From: Halobacteriovorax sp. JY17
Lineage (GTDB): Bacteria > Bdellovibrionota > Bacteriovoracia > Bacteriovoracales > Bacteriovoracaceae
Assembly: GCF_002753895.1 (NCBI RefSeq)
Contig: NZ_NJER01000001.1
Location: forward strand, 620,001-684,000
Direction: 5' to 3'
Length of the DNA: 64,000 nt
This document shows, in pieces, positions 33,364 to 42,514 of this stretch. The translations under genes and the position numbers were made by a program. Positions within the stretch are counted from its first letter, which is position 1. Each line of letters begins with the position of its first letter. A model generated the notes under the pieces. The model was not told the DNA's origin. It searched no databases and saw only the letters and a program-made list of their open reading frames with translations.

Positions 33364-34701
33364 TTAGTCGCCAGCAACACTTAAAGAAGCAAATCTAATC
33401 TTAGGTGAGAAGAAGGTTGCGCTAGTATTACTGTGAACAAGTCTTCCAATATTGGAGATTTCTTTTATTACGGTATAGAAGTTACCGGAAACTGTTACAC
33501 CTTTTATAGGTCTTACTCTCTCTCCATTTTCTACGAGGTAACCACTGGCAGCAAATGAGAAATCTCCACTGATAGCATCAGATCCAGAGTACATTCCTTG
33601 CTCGGCAATGATTTCAAAGTACGTTCCTTTGTTAAAGCTGCTATCATCTGCTTCTACGGGAGAAATCACTTTATTTGTTCCACCAACTCCAAGTGAAGAT
33701 TTTGGTGATCTTGTCGCATTGAAAGTATTTTCTTGTCCTAGCTTCTTAGAGGTGTATGAGTTCTGATAGAATCCTGTAAGGACACCATCTTTTATTAGAG
33801 GTGTCTCACTCATCATATTTCCTTCTCCGTCAAACATTGAATATGCAAAACCTTTCTCCAAGAGAGGAGCATCTGTCATTGTTAGACTTGGGCTTGCGAC
33901 AATAGAGCTAAGCTTATTCTTCCATGGGTTCATATCATTAATAGCAGCTTTTGCTGAAAAGAGGCTTGCAAAGACGTTGAAGAATTGAGCGAGTTTATCA
34001 GTAGAGAAGACGATATCATAGTGTCCAGTTTTAACAGGAGCTCCATTGATAAGCCCAAGAGCATGTTCGTAAGAGACATCGATACAATCACTTGGGTTGA
34101 GCTCTTGAAACTTTCTAGTGAGTGATTGGTGAACGTGCATGCTTTGCTTACCATCTTTCTCAAGTAGGGCCGCTGTGTAACATGCATAGGCCTTGCTCTT
34201 TTCAATGCACTTTGTTCCAAGGTGATTTAAGTAGAGGCTCTGATCAATATACTCTCCAACACCATTATAAGGAGGAGTTTTTAAACAAGTATCCTTGGCC
34301 ATTAGATCTTTTTCAATCATTAGTGCCATTTCAATTAGCTTCTCAGGTTGAGTTCTCTCAGTGTCATATTTAAAACTCTTAGTACCATCTATAAGTTCAG
34401 ATCTTTGTACATCAATTTTCTCTAACTCTTCTTCTTTGGAGTATTTTGCGTTTTCAAGGGCCTGCTTCACTAGGGTAGCGATCGTGTCGTCATCAGTGGC
34501 TTCACAGTAAGAACTACCAATCTTGTTGTCTTTAATTACTCTTAGTCCTAAGACCTGAGTTCCAGAAACTTCATAAGATGATATTTCTCCTTGCTCAGAT
34601 TTCACTGTAATACTCTCTCCCGAGTCTACAACGATATCTGCTTGGTCAGCTCCATTTTTTAAGGCAACATCAATTATTTTTTCTAAAGTTTGCATTTCCA
34701 T
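33364..34701 (-). CDS. pmbA: TldE/PmbA, partner subunit of the TldD metalloprotease
   Basis: The 445-residue protein follows tldD directly; its start shares one base with the tldD stop. It has the TldD/PmbA fold but no HExxxH zinc motif, as expected for the TldE subunit. Typical phrases are TRSPKSSLGVGGTNKVI and SDAISGDFSFAASGYLVENGE. TldD and TldE form a heterodimeric cytoplasmic peptidase that degrades unfolded peptides and matures some ribosomal peptides. Target in this organism unknown; no peptide precursor is evident nearby. Confidence 0.93.
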   Translation of the reverse strand: MEMQTLEKIIDVALKNGADQADIVVDSGESITVKSEQGEISSYEVSGTQVLGLRVIKDNKIGSSYCEATDDDTIATLVKQALENAKYSKEEELEKIDVQRSELIDGTKSFKYDTERTQPEKLIEMALMIEKDLMAKDTCLKTPPYNGVGEYIDQSLYLNHLGTKCIEKSKAYACYTAALLEKDGKQSMHVHQSLTRKFQELNPSDCIDVSYEHALGLINGAPVKTGHYDIVFSTDKLAQFFNVFASLFSAKAAINDMNPWKNKLSSIVASPSLTMTDAPLLEKGFAYSMFDGEGNMMSETPLIKDGVLTGFYQNSYTSKKLGQENTFNATRSPKSSLGVGGTNKVISPVEADDSSFNKGTYFEIIAEQGMYSGSDAISGDFSFAASGYLVENGERVRPIKGVTVSGNFYTVIKEISNIGRLVHSNTSATFFSPKIRFASLSVAGD

Positions 34702-36089
34702 TAGGCTTTTCCTCCTACAAGTATTTCATCAACTTTAAGAGCAGCTTGCCCAACAGAAGTTGGAATCGCTCCCGACACTGAACCACACATTCCTGCGGCC
34801 AACTCTAGATTATTTCCAACCATACTTATCTTTCTTAGAACCTCTGGCCCTGTCCCTATCAGAGTAGCACCTTTTAGTGGACGATCAATTTTACCATTTT
34901 TAATTAGGTAGCTTTCTTGTGCAGAGAAGTTAAATTCTCCCGTACCTGGTTTGACAGAACCTCCTCCCATTTTCTTACAGTAGATTCCGTTATCAATTGT
35001 TGCAAGAATATCATCTAGAGAGTGCTCTCCTGCCTCAATGTAGGTATTTCTCATTCTAGAAGCTGGTGCATATTTATAACTCTGTCTTCTTCCGGAACCA
35101 GTTCTTTCAAAACCAGTTTTCATTGAACCTACTTTATCAACTAGAAAGCTTGTGAGTTTTCCATCTTTTATAAGTTGAGTTTTCTGAGTCGGCATCCCTT
35201 CGTCATCAATATTAATAGAACCCCAAAGGTTTTCCATTGTTCCATCATCGACAGCACTAACAGCAGAGTGGGCGATATCTTCTTGCATTTTATCCCAAAA
35301 TACAGAAGCTTTCTTTTGTACAGATGTTGTCTCTAATAAGTGACCGCAAGCTTCGTGAAAGATAACTCCTCCAAAACCATTGTCGATGACGACAGGCATT
35401 TTTCCTGCGGGGCAATCTCCTGCCGTAAGCTTTATAAGAGCTTGTTTAGAAACAACTTCTCCAAGTTCAGTAGGATTAATAGTATCTACCATCTCCCAAC
35501 CTGAAAGAGCTCCAGGCGCTTCGTAGCCAGTGCTCTGCTCATTACCATCTGTGGCGACAGCGTTGGCCATGAGGCGCGTATAATTTCTTGTATCAGTTAT
35601 ATGAAGCCCTTCAGAGTTAAAAATCTCAATGTCCTGAAGTCTTTGTAAAACTCCACAAGTTACCTGAGATATTTTGTCGGAATCTTTCCTTGCGGCGGCA
35701 TCAATTCTTAGGAGATATTGAATCTTTTGATCCATAGAGATATCGTCCTGAGCGAGACCGTGTAAGACTTTATGGTGGTCAACATTCTTCATGAAGCTTA
35801 GGGCCGCACTCGTTGCTACGGGATCTCTCTTATCTTGAGCGGCAAGGGCCCTTGTAATTCTTAGAAGTTCGTCTTTGTCAGTTCTATTTGTGTAACCGTA
35901 GAGAACCTTTGTTCCGTAGATTAATCTGATTCCTATTCCGAAATCGATTCCAGATTTTATTTCATGCACTTTAGAACTTAGAACACTGATATTAGTAGAG
36001 TTATGCTTTTCAACAAATACCTCGGCAAAATCAGCACCGAGAGATATTCCGTAAGCAATGACATCATTAGCAATTTGTGGATTTAACAT
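34701..36089 (-). CDS. tldD: TldD metalloprotease subunit
   Basis: The 462-residue catalytic subunit carries the zinc-binding HEACGH motif within VIFHEACGHLLETTSVQK (about residues 248-265) and the late stretch RMRNTYIEAG. GTGEFNFSAQESYLIKNGKI lies near the C-terminus. The Shine-Dalgarno AAAGGAG lies before the ATG at 36089. It forms an operon with pmbA through a one-base overlap; the pair works as a heterodimer. It is of normal length and appears intact. Confidence 0.95.
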   Translation of the reverse strand: MLNPQIANDVIAYGISLGADFAEVFVEKHNSTNISVLSSKVHEIKSGIDFGIGIRLIYGTKVLYGYTNRTDKDELLRITRALAAQDKRDPVATSAALSFMKNVDHHKVLHGLAQDDISMDQKIQYLLRIDAAARKDSDKISQVTCGVLQRLQDIEIFNSEGLHITDTRNYTRLMANAVATDGNEQSTGYEAPGALSGWEMVDTINPTELGEVVSKQALIKLTAGDCPAGKMPVVIDNGFGGVIFHEACGHLLETTSVQKKASVFWDKMQEDIAHSAVSAVDDGTMENLWGSINIDDEGMPTQKTQLIKDGKLTSFLVDKVGSMKTGFERTGSGRRQSYKYAPASRMRNTYIEAGEHSLDDILATIDNGIYCKKMGGGSVKPGTGEFNFSAQESYLIKNGKIDRPLKGATLIGTGPEVLRKISMVGNNLELAAGMCGSVSGAIPTSVGQAALKVDEILVGGKA

Positions 36090-36166
36090 TTCATCTCCTT
36101 TAAAACGCAGTGTTATTGTACCGTTTAAAGTGATAATTTGTTAGTCATAATGTGTTAGATTTTTAG

Positions 36167-37468
36167 TTACGCGGCTTTACTGCGTCTGTCGGAAGATCTT
36201 CTTGTGGTGACTCGTTCCATATTTTCGAGTAGATCAGGATGTTTTTTGATAATTTCTGTAAAATCTTCTTTATTTAGAATGTAGAGATCACAGTAATTCT
36301 GTGCTCGAACGTCAGCATTTCTAGTTGTTTCTCTAAGAAGAGCGGCTTCTCCAAAAATTTGTCCCTCGTGAAGAGTCGCCACAACTGTTCCATCATTGAA
36401 AATGACATCAACTGTACCGTGACCAATCATGAACATTTCTTTTCCTAATTCTCCAATTCTAATTATATTTTGTCCTGGAGAGTAAGACTTTTGCTCTAAA
36501 GCACTGGCAACATCTTTTAGACAAGCATGAGAACAATTTTTAAAAACAGGAACAGTTCTAATCAGTCTCATATTCATGTATGTTTGAAGCTCATGTTGTA
36601 GAGCTAGCGGAAGATCGGCGATAATAGTCGTATCATTTTCTGTAAGGCGTTTATTTAGAAGGTGATTATAATAACCAAAAACTTGTCCCTGAAGTCTCTC
36701 TGGGATGTTGTAGTACTTCATAAAGGTGGCCACATCTCCAAGTCTTTCTTTGGACTTCTCTTTATATCTATCGGCAGTAGTAAAGAGGCGAGTGACATTT
36801 GCAATTACAAAACCGTAAACACCAACACCAAGAATCATTATCGGCATTGTATAAAGTCTACCGAGAGTTGTCGTTGGAGTAATGTCCCCGTAACCAATTG
36901 TCGTTAGAGTTGTAACGGCCCAGTAGAGTGATTTAATATAGTGAGTAGTAACGTCTTTTAGTTGTTCTGGATGAATCATTGACCAACCGCAAGCGATCCA
37001 GTGAATAACCATTATCGATACACAAGAAAGTATTGAGACTCTTAAAAACTTTGGAACTAAAGCAAGGTTGCTCATGAGAGCATAGAGTCTAGCAACTCTT
37101 ACAAGTCTTAGCAGTCTTAATAGTCCAAAGAATTGATAGCCGTGTAAATCGAAACTATAGGTTAGAACGTCGTATGGAATAGAGGCCATAATATCAATCG
37201 CAATCATTGACCACCATACAGTGCCACTACTCTTAACAGCTTTACTTGCTCTTTGAGTCTTAAAATATCTTTCTCTAATTTGATAAATTACATCGGTAAT
37301 AAAAATGAGGGATATAATCGAATCTGACCACAATTGCCAAGTTTGAATATTTGTCCTGTAGGTAAAACTAAAAGGGGCTTCAAGGGCCGTTAAGAAAACA
37401 GCGACAAAGATTAATCCATTCCAGATTAATTCATTTGAAGTCAATTTAGATTTATGCAAGTGGATCAT
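36167..37468 (-). CDS. Cyclic-nucleotide-gated potassium channel-like protein
   Basis: Six-helix voltage-gated-type channel with a C-terminal cyclic-nucleotide-binding domain, 433 residues. Helices span about 12-215. An S4-like Arg-rich helix is RLLRLVRVARLYAL, and the selectivity filter is TTIGYGDITP, the K+ type. The C-terminal domain (about 300-420) has IRIGELGKEMFMIGHGTVDVI, then GQIFGEAALLRETTRNADV, which contains the phosphate-binding cassette pattern. cAMP or cGMP would be the ligand. The upstream region shared with htpX has TTGACA/TGTCAA repeats. Confidence 0.92.
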   Translation of the reverse strand: MIHLHKSKLTSNELIWNGLIFVAVFLTALEAPFSFTYRTNIQTWQLWSDSIISLIFITDVIYQIRERYFKTQRASKAVKSSGTVWWSMIAIDIMASIPYDVLTYSFDLHGYQFFGLLRLLRLVRVARLYALMSNLALVPKFLRVSILSCVSIMVIHWIACGWSMIHPEQLKDVTTHYIKSLYWAVTTLTTIGYGDITPTTTLGRLYTMPIMILGVGVYGFVIANVTRLFTTADRYKEKSKERLGDVATFMKYYNIPERLQGQVFGYYNHLLNKRLTENDTTIIADLPLALQHELQTYMNMRLIRTVPVFKNCSHACLKDVASALEQKSYSPGQNIIRIGELGKEMFMIGHGTVDVIFNDGTVVATLHEGQIFGEAALLRETTRNADVRAQNYCDLYILNKEDFTEIIKKHPDLLENMERVTTRRSSDRRSKAA

Positions 37469-37556
37469 TCTCTTCTTATAATTAGAGGTTATTCTACTTA
37501 AGCTTCATCGGCAAAATCTTCGTTTTCTTTAGCGTTTTCTTCTTTACTCAGCTCAA

Positions 37557-37604
37557 TTGTCAAGTTATCGCAAACTCGTACACGGGTATCTTGACAACTG
37601 TCAA
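37557..37604. promoter_or_regulatory. TTGACA/TGTCAA dyad cluster between the channel gene and htpX
   Basis: A perfect dyad TTGACA-AC-TGTCAA lies at 37591-37604, and a further TTGTCAA at 37557-37563. The copies may be operator half-sites or -35 elements of divergent promoters; no good -10 is seen at the right distance on the plus strand. Confidence 0.4.
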
Positions 37605-37647
37605 ATAAACCTCAAAATGTAGGTACAAAACTTTAAGAGAGGAATTC

Positions 37648-38538
37648 ATGTTAAGAGTCGGTCTATTTATTATCACTAACTTATTAGTCATTTTCATGGT
37701 TAATATAATTCTTAGTGTTTTCAACGTTCAACCATACTTACAGGGCTCGGGACTCAACTATCAGTCTCTACTTATTTTCTGTCTGATTTGGGGTTCTGTA
37801 GGCTCATTTATCTCATTAATGATCTCAAAGTTCATGGCAAAGATGTCTATGGGCGTAAAAATAGTTGAGGAAAATGGTCCACACGCAGAACTCGTAAGAA
37901 CTGTTCATAGACTTGCAAAGAAAGCGAATATATCAAAAATGCCTGAAGTGGGTATCTACGATAGTCCTGAAGTAAATGCCTTTGCGACGGGGCCTAGTCG
38001 CAATAATGCCCTTGTCGCTGTTTCTACAGGACTTCTACGTCAATTAAACCAAGATGAGCTTGAAGGTGTATTAGGTCATGAGATCGCTCACGTGGCCAAT
38101 GGTGATATGATTACAATGTCCCTTGTTCAGGGTGTTGTGAACGCCTTTGTTATGTTCTTTTCTCGTATTGTGGCCTTTGCAATTGATAATGCCATGAGAG
38201 ACGAAGAAGGTCGCGGAGGGCTTGGTTTCATTGCCAGAATTGCGGTGACAATTGTCTTAGATATTGTTTTTGGTATTGCAGCGGCTCCAATTGTTGCATG
38301 GTTCTCTAGATGGAGAGAGTTTAGAGCAGACGCCGGTGGCGCTCAGCTAGCTGGAAAGCAGAAAATGATTGCAGCTCTTCAGGCCCTACAGAGAACTATT
38401 GAAATGGCGGATACAGAAGAGAGTGATAAGGCCTTTGCTAGTATGAAAATTTCTAGTAAGACTAATCTTGCTTTCCTCTTTAGATCTCACCCTCCATTAG
38501 AAGTGAGAATTAAAGCTCTCCAGCAAGGTAATTTCTAA
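37648..38538 (+). CDS. htpX: Membrane metalloprotease HtpX
   Basis: Inner-membrane M48 zinc protease for quality control of damaged membrane proteins. The 296 residues have two N-terminal membrane helices (about 4-26 and 36-58), the zinc motif GHEIAHVANGD (about 145-155), two more helices, and the third-ligand region REFRADAGGAQLAG. A GAGAGG Shine-Dalgarno precedes the ATG. Length and layout match E. coli HtpX. A dyad 44 bp before the start may be an operator for stress regulation. Confidence 0.96.
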   Translation: MLRVGLFIITNLLVIFMVNIILSVFNVQPYLQGSGLNYQSLLIFCLIWGSVGSFISLMISKFMAKMSMGVKIVEENGPHAELVRTVHRLAKKANISKMPEVGIYDSPEVNAFATGPSRNNALVAVSTGLLRQLNQDELEGVLGHEIAHVANGDMITMSLVQGVVNAFVMFFSRIVAFAIDNAMRDEEGRGGLGFIARIAVTIVLDIVFGIAAAPIVAWFSRWREFRADAGGAQLAGKQKMIAALQALQRTIEMADTEESDKAFASMKISSKTNLAFLFRSHPPLEVRIKALQQGNF

Positions 38539-38544
38539 TTTATT

Positions 38545-38569
38545 CGGAGCTAGTTCTTTACTAGCTCCG
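38545..38569. terminator. Terminator between htpX and the methyltransferase gene
   Basis: A perfect 10-bp stem CGGAGCTAGT/ACTAGCTCCG with loop TCTTT serves the htpX transcript. It overlaps the last codons of the convergent methyltransferase gene. Confidence 0.7.
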
Positions 38570-39311
38570 CAATTCTCTTTTGAGAAATACTGGCCCAATT
38601 TTCCCTAAGTTCAATACCAGAAATAAATCGTCCAAGTTGAATTGTCGCAGCAGGAGTTGATCCACTTCCAGTGAATGGGTCCAGTATTCTATCCCCTGGT
38701 AGTGTAAAGTTTCTAATCAAGGGTTCAAGGCAAGAGTAGGGTTTATGGTTGGGGTGATTTTCCCACTTTGAGGCCTCACCTTCTTCGTCGTACTTCGTTA
38801 TAATCGACCACTGAATTGGTAGGTCGCTTTGTTCTAATTTCTTTGGAGGAACTTTTGAAAATACGAGGGCCACCTCATAGAGGCGAACATTAGTCTCATT
38901 TCCACTATTAGTTTCCTTCGCTAATTTTCCCCATAAAAACTCCCCATAGAAATGATCAAAACCAAGCTTTAGAGCTGTATCTTTGATTGGCTTTATTCCG
39001 AGGTAATTTGTCCAGATGACAAGAATCCCATCATCACTAATATGCTTAACCGCTTCTCCCATCCATTTCTCTGTAAAGAATTTATAGGATTTAACATTCT
39101 CGTATCTGGTAACGGCTTCATGATTAATTTTAGCAGTCTTTGGATCTCTTAAGGCCCCAGTTTTCTTATTTCTTCTAACTAGTAAGCAGTATGGTGGGTC
39201 AGCGTAGAGCATTTTTGCTTTCTCGCCTTTCATTACTTTATCGTAATTACTCCCGATAGTGGAGTCACCATTGATATGCCTATGTTGTTCTATTTCTAAA
39301 AAATTTGTCAT
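38550..39311 (-). CDS. Orphan DNA methyltransferase (N6-adenine/N4-cytosine, beta-class order)
   Basis: Site-specific DNA methyltransferase of 253 residues. The catalytic motif DPPY (LYADPPYCLL, about 37-46) comes before the SAM-binding motif DPFTGSGST (about 217-225), the motif order of beta-class enzymes. WENHPNHKPYSCLEPLIRNF lies just before motif I, as in many N6_N4 methylases. No restriction endonuclease gene is adjacent, so it is likely a solitary methylase with a regulatory or housekeeping role, or a defence remnant. It lacks the C-terminal extension of CcrM. Recognition sequence unknown. Confidence 0.9.
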   Translation of the reverse strand: MTNFLEIEQHRHINGDSTIGSNYDKVMKGEKAKMLYADPPYCLLVRRNKKTGALRDPKTAKINHEAVTRYENVKSYKFFTEKWMGEAVKHISDDGILVIWTNYLGIKPIKDTALKLGFDHFYGEFLWGKLAKETNSGNETNVRLYEVALVFSKVPPKKLEQSDLPIQWSIITKYDEEGEASKWENHPNHKPYSCLEPLIRNFTLPGDRILDPFTGSGSTPAATIQLGRFISGIELRENWASISQKRIAELVKN

Positions 39312-39459
39312 AGAGATTCTTATAGCAAAGTTTTAAATATGCTGTCACAGAGTTTGGAATTAATACTTATCTGAAAAGGTGTGTTTACTTAACTATTTGT
39401 AAGTAGGTAATATTTGTTTATGTTTAGCGATATTGCATTTAATGCTAGAATTATATTCT

Positions 39460-40149
39460 ATGAATTATTTAATTATTCTTTCGATATTGTTAATAAACTT
39501 CTCTGCAAGTGCTACCGTGATCAACTTTGGCTACGGTGTTCACAATTCTTCTCCCTATATTTTAACTGATAAAGAAAGTAATGCGACTGGAGGCCTACTC
39601 TACGAGCTTGCAGAATTTGTCGGTAAGGAGATGGGAGTAGGTTTTAAAATGATTAATACCCCGCGAACGAGATTAGAAGATCTGGTAAGAAGTGGCACTA
39701 TTGATATTTATTGTAATTCAAATAGGAATTGGATAGATGGCGCAGAAGACTTTTATTGGTATAGTGGAATTTTTGTTGATGAAAACCTTCTCTATACTTT
39801 TTCTGAAGATTTGAGGAAAATCAAAGACCTTCAAGATATCAAAGTAAAAGTAGGGACGATTAATGGTTTCTCTTATCATCCTAGAATTGAAAAATTACTA
39901 AAAAGGGTCGGGAGAAATGAACTTAAGAGTCATGAGAAGCTTCTTCGTTTCTTAGAGCTTGATCGAGGCGAAATAATCTATGGTTCAAAGAAGATCATAG
40001 AAAGTCAGTACATAGGAAAAACTCGAAAAATCTATCCTGTCACTGATTTTAGAGACAGGCTTAAATACGATTGTATAATTTCAAAGAAAATTAAATTCAA
40101 TAAAGACAAACTCTTTAAGGCGCTTGAAAAATATAAGCTCAGAAAGTAG
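39460..40149 (+). CDS. Periplasmic solute-binding-like protein (SBP_bac_3 type)
   Basis: About 229 residues from the ATG at 39460; an upstream in-frame start at 39433 would place nine extra residues before the signal peptide MNYLIILSILLINFSASA. The mature part resembles amino-acid-binding proteins of family 3: INFGYGVHNSSPYILTDKE, GGLLYELAEFVGKEMGV, then DLVRSGTIDIYCNSNRNW and VKVGTINGFSY. No transporter genes are nearby, so it may be an orphan receptor-like protein, a common situation in this fold. The 3' end overlaps the convergent flavoprotein gene by 11 bp. Confidence 0.8.
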   Translation: MNYLIILSILLINFSASATVINFGYGVHNSSPYILTDKESNATGGLLYELAEFVGKEMGVGFKMINTPRTRLEDLVRSGTIDIYCNSNRNWIDGAEDFYWYSGIFVDENLLYTFSEDLRKIKDLQDIKVKVGTINGFSYHPRIEKLLKRVGRNELKSHEKLLRFLELDRGEIIYGSKKIIESQYIGKTRKIYPVTDFRDRLKYDCIISKKIKFNKDKLFKALEKYKLRK

Positions 40150-41089
40150 AAAGGGTTTCTCTATACTCTCTAATGAGCGTGTCGACGAGGTCACTAACGC
40201 TAGGAATATCTTTAATTAGAGCGCTTACTTGTCCTATTTCTAATTCTCCTTCATTCATATCACCATCTAACATGCCAAGCTTTGCTCTTCCCTTACCAAG
40301 CAATTTAACTAGAGCTTCTTTTCCGGCGCACTTTCTTTCAAGCTCTAAAACACTTTGATAGAAAGAATTTTTTAAAAGTCTTACAGGAACAACTTCTTTC
40401 ATAGATAGGGAAGTGTCACCAGACTTGGCCGCGATGATTGCATTTTTAAAATTTAAATGTGCAGAAGATTCTTGTGTACAAGCAAATCTCGAGCCGATCT
40501 GAACGCCGTCAGCCCCTAGGGCCATTGCCGCTAAGATAGACTGTCCGCTTGCTATGCCTCCTGCTGCTATGACAGGAATAGTGACAGCTTGAACAACTTG
40601 AGGAATAAGGCTCATCGTTGTTATTTCGTCTCTGCCATTGTGTCCTCCGGCCTCAAAACCTTCCGCTACAATAGCATCCACTCCGGCCTGCTCGCACTTT
40701 ATGGCGAGTTCTGGAGAGCTTGTAACGTGAACAACGGTGCATCCTTTTTCTTTTAAGAGTTGAGTATATTTCTTTGGGCTTCCGGCACTTGTGAAAAATA
40801 TTCTTATTCCATTTTCTAGAGAGGTATTAATATGCTCTTCTGCGTATTTATAAAGAAGAGGAATATTTACAGCAAGAGGCTTATCAGTAAGTGATTTAGC
40901 TTTTTTTAAATGTTCTCTTAATAAGTCAGGGCGCATGCTCCCAGCTCCAATAATTCCAAGACAACCAGCGTTCGCGGCAGCGGCCGCAAGCTTTGCTCCT
41001 GAGACCCAGACCATTCCAGCTTGAATAATTGGAAATTGGATATTGAAGAGATCCGTTACAATTTTATTTTTAAAGGGAGAGTTGCTCAT
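40139..41089 (-). CDS. FabK-like enoyl-ACP reductase / nitronate monooxygenase family flavoprotein
   Basis: FMN-dependent TIM-barrel protein of 316 residues. Family features are FPIIQAGMVWVSGAKLAAA near the N-terminus, VDAIVAEGFEAGGHNGRDE with the active-site His, PVIAAGGIASGQSILAAMALGADGVQIGSRF and FMN-phosphate-binding glycines. Members are either enoyl-ACP reductase II (fatty acid synthesis) or nitronate monooxygenases; sequence alone does not decide, though the GHNG stretch occurs in FabK. The gene overlaps the preceding regulator gene by four bases (ATGA), so the two are co-translated. Confidence 0.85.
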   Translation of the reverse strand: MSNSPFKNKIVTDLFNIQFPIIQAGMVWVSGAKLAAAAANAGCLGIIGAGSMRPDLLREHLKKAKSLTDKPLAVNIPLLYKYAEEHINTSLENGIRIFFTSAGSPKKYTQLLKEKGCTVVHVTSSPELAIKCEQAGVDAIVAEGFEAGGHNGRDEITTMSLIPQVVQAVTIPVIAAGGIASGQSILAAMALGADGVQIGSRFACTQESSAHLNFKNAIIAAKSGDTSLSMKEVVPVRLLKNSFYQSVLELERKCAGKEALVKLLGKGRAKLGMLDGDMNEGELEIGQVSALIKDIPSVSDLVDTLIREYRETLSTF

Positions 41090-42444
41090 TTCTTCTCGAC
41101 TTTACTTCTCAGTGTTTTTTCAAGGGCCTTAATAATCTTGACCATTTCAGGACTGGAGTATGTCTTGTAGAGTTCATCAACAATAGGGTGAGGCTTTCCT
41201 CCTCGCTCTTTAAAGTCCAGTAGCTCTCGAACAAATTCACAGGCAATAATGAAAATCTTAGATTCCTGAGGAAGTTTGTTCATACTATTAGTAGAAAAGC
41301 CTTTTCCATTAGTTGTACCGTGGTGGTTTTTGATAATTGTATCAACATCAATTGGAGCTTCAGGATGCTTTCTAATCAGTAAGGCACCGTCAAGAGCGTG
41401 ATTAAAAACTAGGTCCCAATCCTCTTCATTTAGGGAGCTAGACTCTAGTTCTTCAAAGGTTGAAATCTTTGCTAAGTCCTCATTGTCTACAAAGGAAATG
41501 TCTTTAAAGAAACTAGCGTAGGCAAGTCTTTGAGTAATAAGCTCTTGGTCTATACCTAAATTCTTTGCTATTTCATTGGCCACAATCGAAGTCATATGAC
41601 CGTGTTGATATAGGTAGCCACTCTTTGAGTTGATAACTTTATGAAGCACTTGATTTACTTCTGGGGAATCTTTTGAAGCGGAGACCATGCTCTTAACAAT
41701 ACTATCTGTAAGCTGAATAGTGGCACTATTAAAGCCAAGTTTCTTAATTTCTTGTAGAGCAATTTCATAACTCTGGGCGATGACTTCGATCTTCTTGTCC
41801 AAACTTTTGAAGTTATTTTCATCTAGTTTTTGAGAGAGATGATCGGAGACAAAGTTTGTAAAATTATTTTGAAACTCCTTGGGAATATAGAAGAAGCTTA
41901 GACCTTGCTCAATATATTTTTCAACGAGAGACTTTGAATAATGATCGCCGGCGTGAATTCTCTTGATAAATTGATATTCAGTAGCAGTCTTCTTTATTCT
42001 AATGAATACATCACAGCAAGAAGAGTCCAGAGGAAGAAAATAGCGAACTTCAACAGGAATAAACTCTGGAAGAACTCTCTTTTCTAAAGACTCTATGCTC
42101 ACGCCAAGAACTTGCGCGGAAGTACTAATAATTGTCTCCCAATCTTTCTCTTCTTTTATAACGATGAGTTTCTCCTCATCTACGTGATCAAAGGGACCAT
42201 TCACGATCATTGAAACTTCTGAATCACTCTCTTTTAAGTAGTTGAGTAGAATGCTCGCCGTGTTCTCGTCGCCAACTCTGTCTTGCGTAATAATTAAATC
42301 TACATTAGGGAGTATGTTTAGCAGATCAATCGCCTCAGCAGCAGTTGATCTTGGGATAACTTCACTTCCTACATAAGTTTTAAGATTGATTGCAAGAAGA
42401 TCTCTTAAATTTTCATTTTCTTCAATGAGAATTACTTGAGACAC
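41086..42444 (-). CDS. Degenerate receiver plus HD-GYP-like domain protein
   Basis: The 452 residues start with a receiver-like domain (about 1-110: QVILIEENENLRDLLAINL, then DLIITQD). The phospho-acceptor aspartate position seems to be Gln. The C-terminal domain (about 265-440) follows the HD-GYP layout, with HGHMTSIVANEIAKNLGI and IIKNHHGTTNGKGFS. The central HD pair reads FFKDIS and the GYP is replaced, so phosphodiesterase activity is doubtful. It probably acts as a c-di-GMP-related or protein-binding scaffold. Its stop overlaps the start of the FabK-like gene. Confidence 0.8.
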   Translation of the reverse strand: MSQVILIEENENLRDLLAINLKTYVGSEVIPRSTAAEAIDLLNILPNVDLIITQDRVGDENTASILLNYLKESDSEVSMIVNGPFDHVDEEKLIVIKEEKDWETIISTSAQVLGVSIESLEKRVLPEFIPVEVRYFLPLDSSCCDVFIRIKKTATEYQFIKRIHAGDHYSKSLVEKYIEQGLSFFYIPKEFQNNFTNFVSDHLSQKLDENNFKSLDKKIEVIAQSYEIALQEIKKLGFNSATIQLTDSIVKSMVSASKDSPEVNQVLHKVINSKSGYLYQHGHMTSIVANEIAKNLGIDQELITQRLAYASFFKDISFVDNEDLAKISTFEELESSSLNEEDWDLVFNHALDGALLIRKHPEAPIDVDTIIKNHHGTTNGKGFSTNSMNKLPQESKIFIIACEFVRELLDFKERGGKPHPIVDELYKTYSSPEMVKIIKALEKTLRSKVEKK

Positions 42445-42514
42445 ATTATCTCCTAGTTAGGTATATATATCTAATATTTTACAAGTGATTAAAAATTATT
42501 GCTACAGAAAAGCA

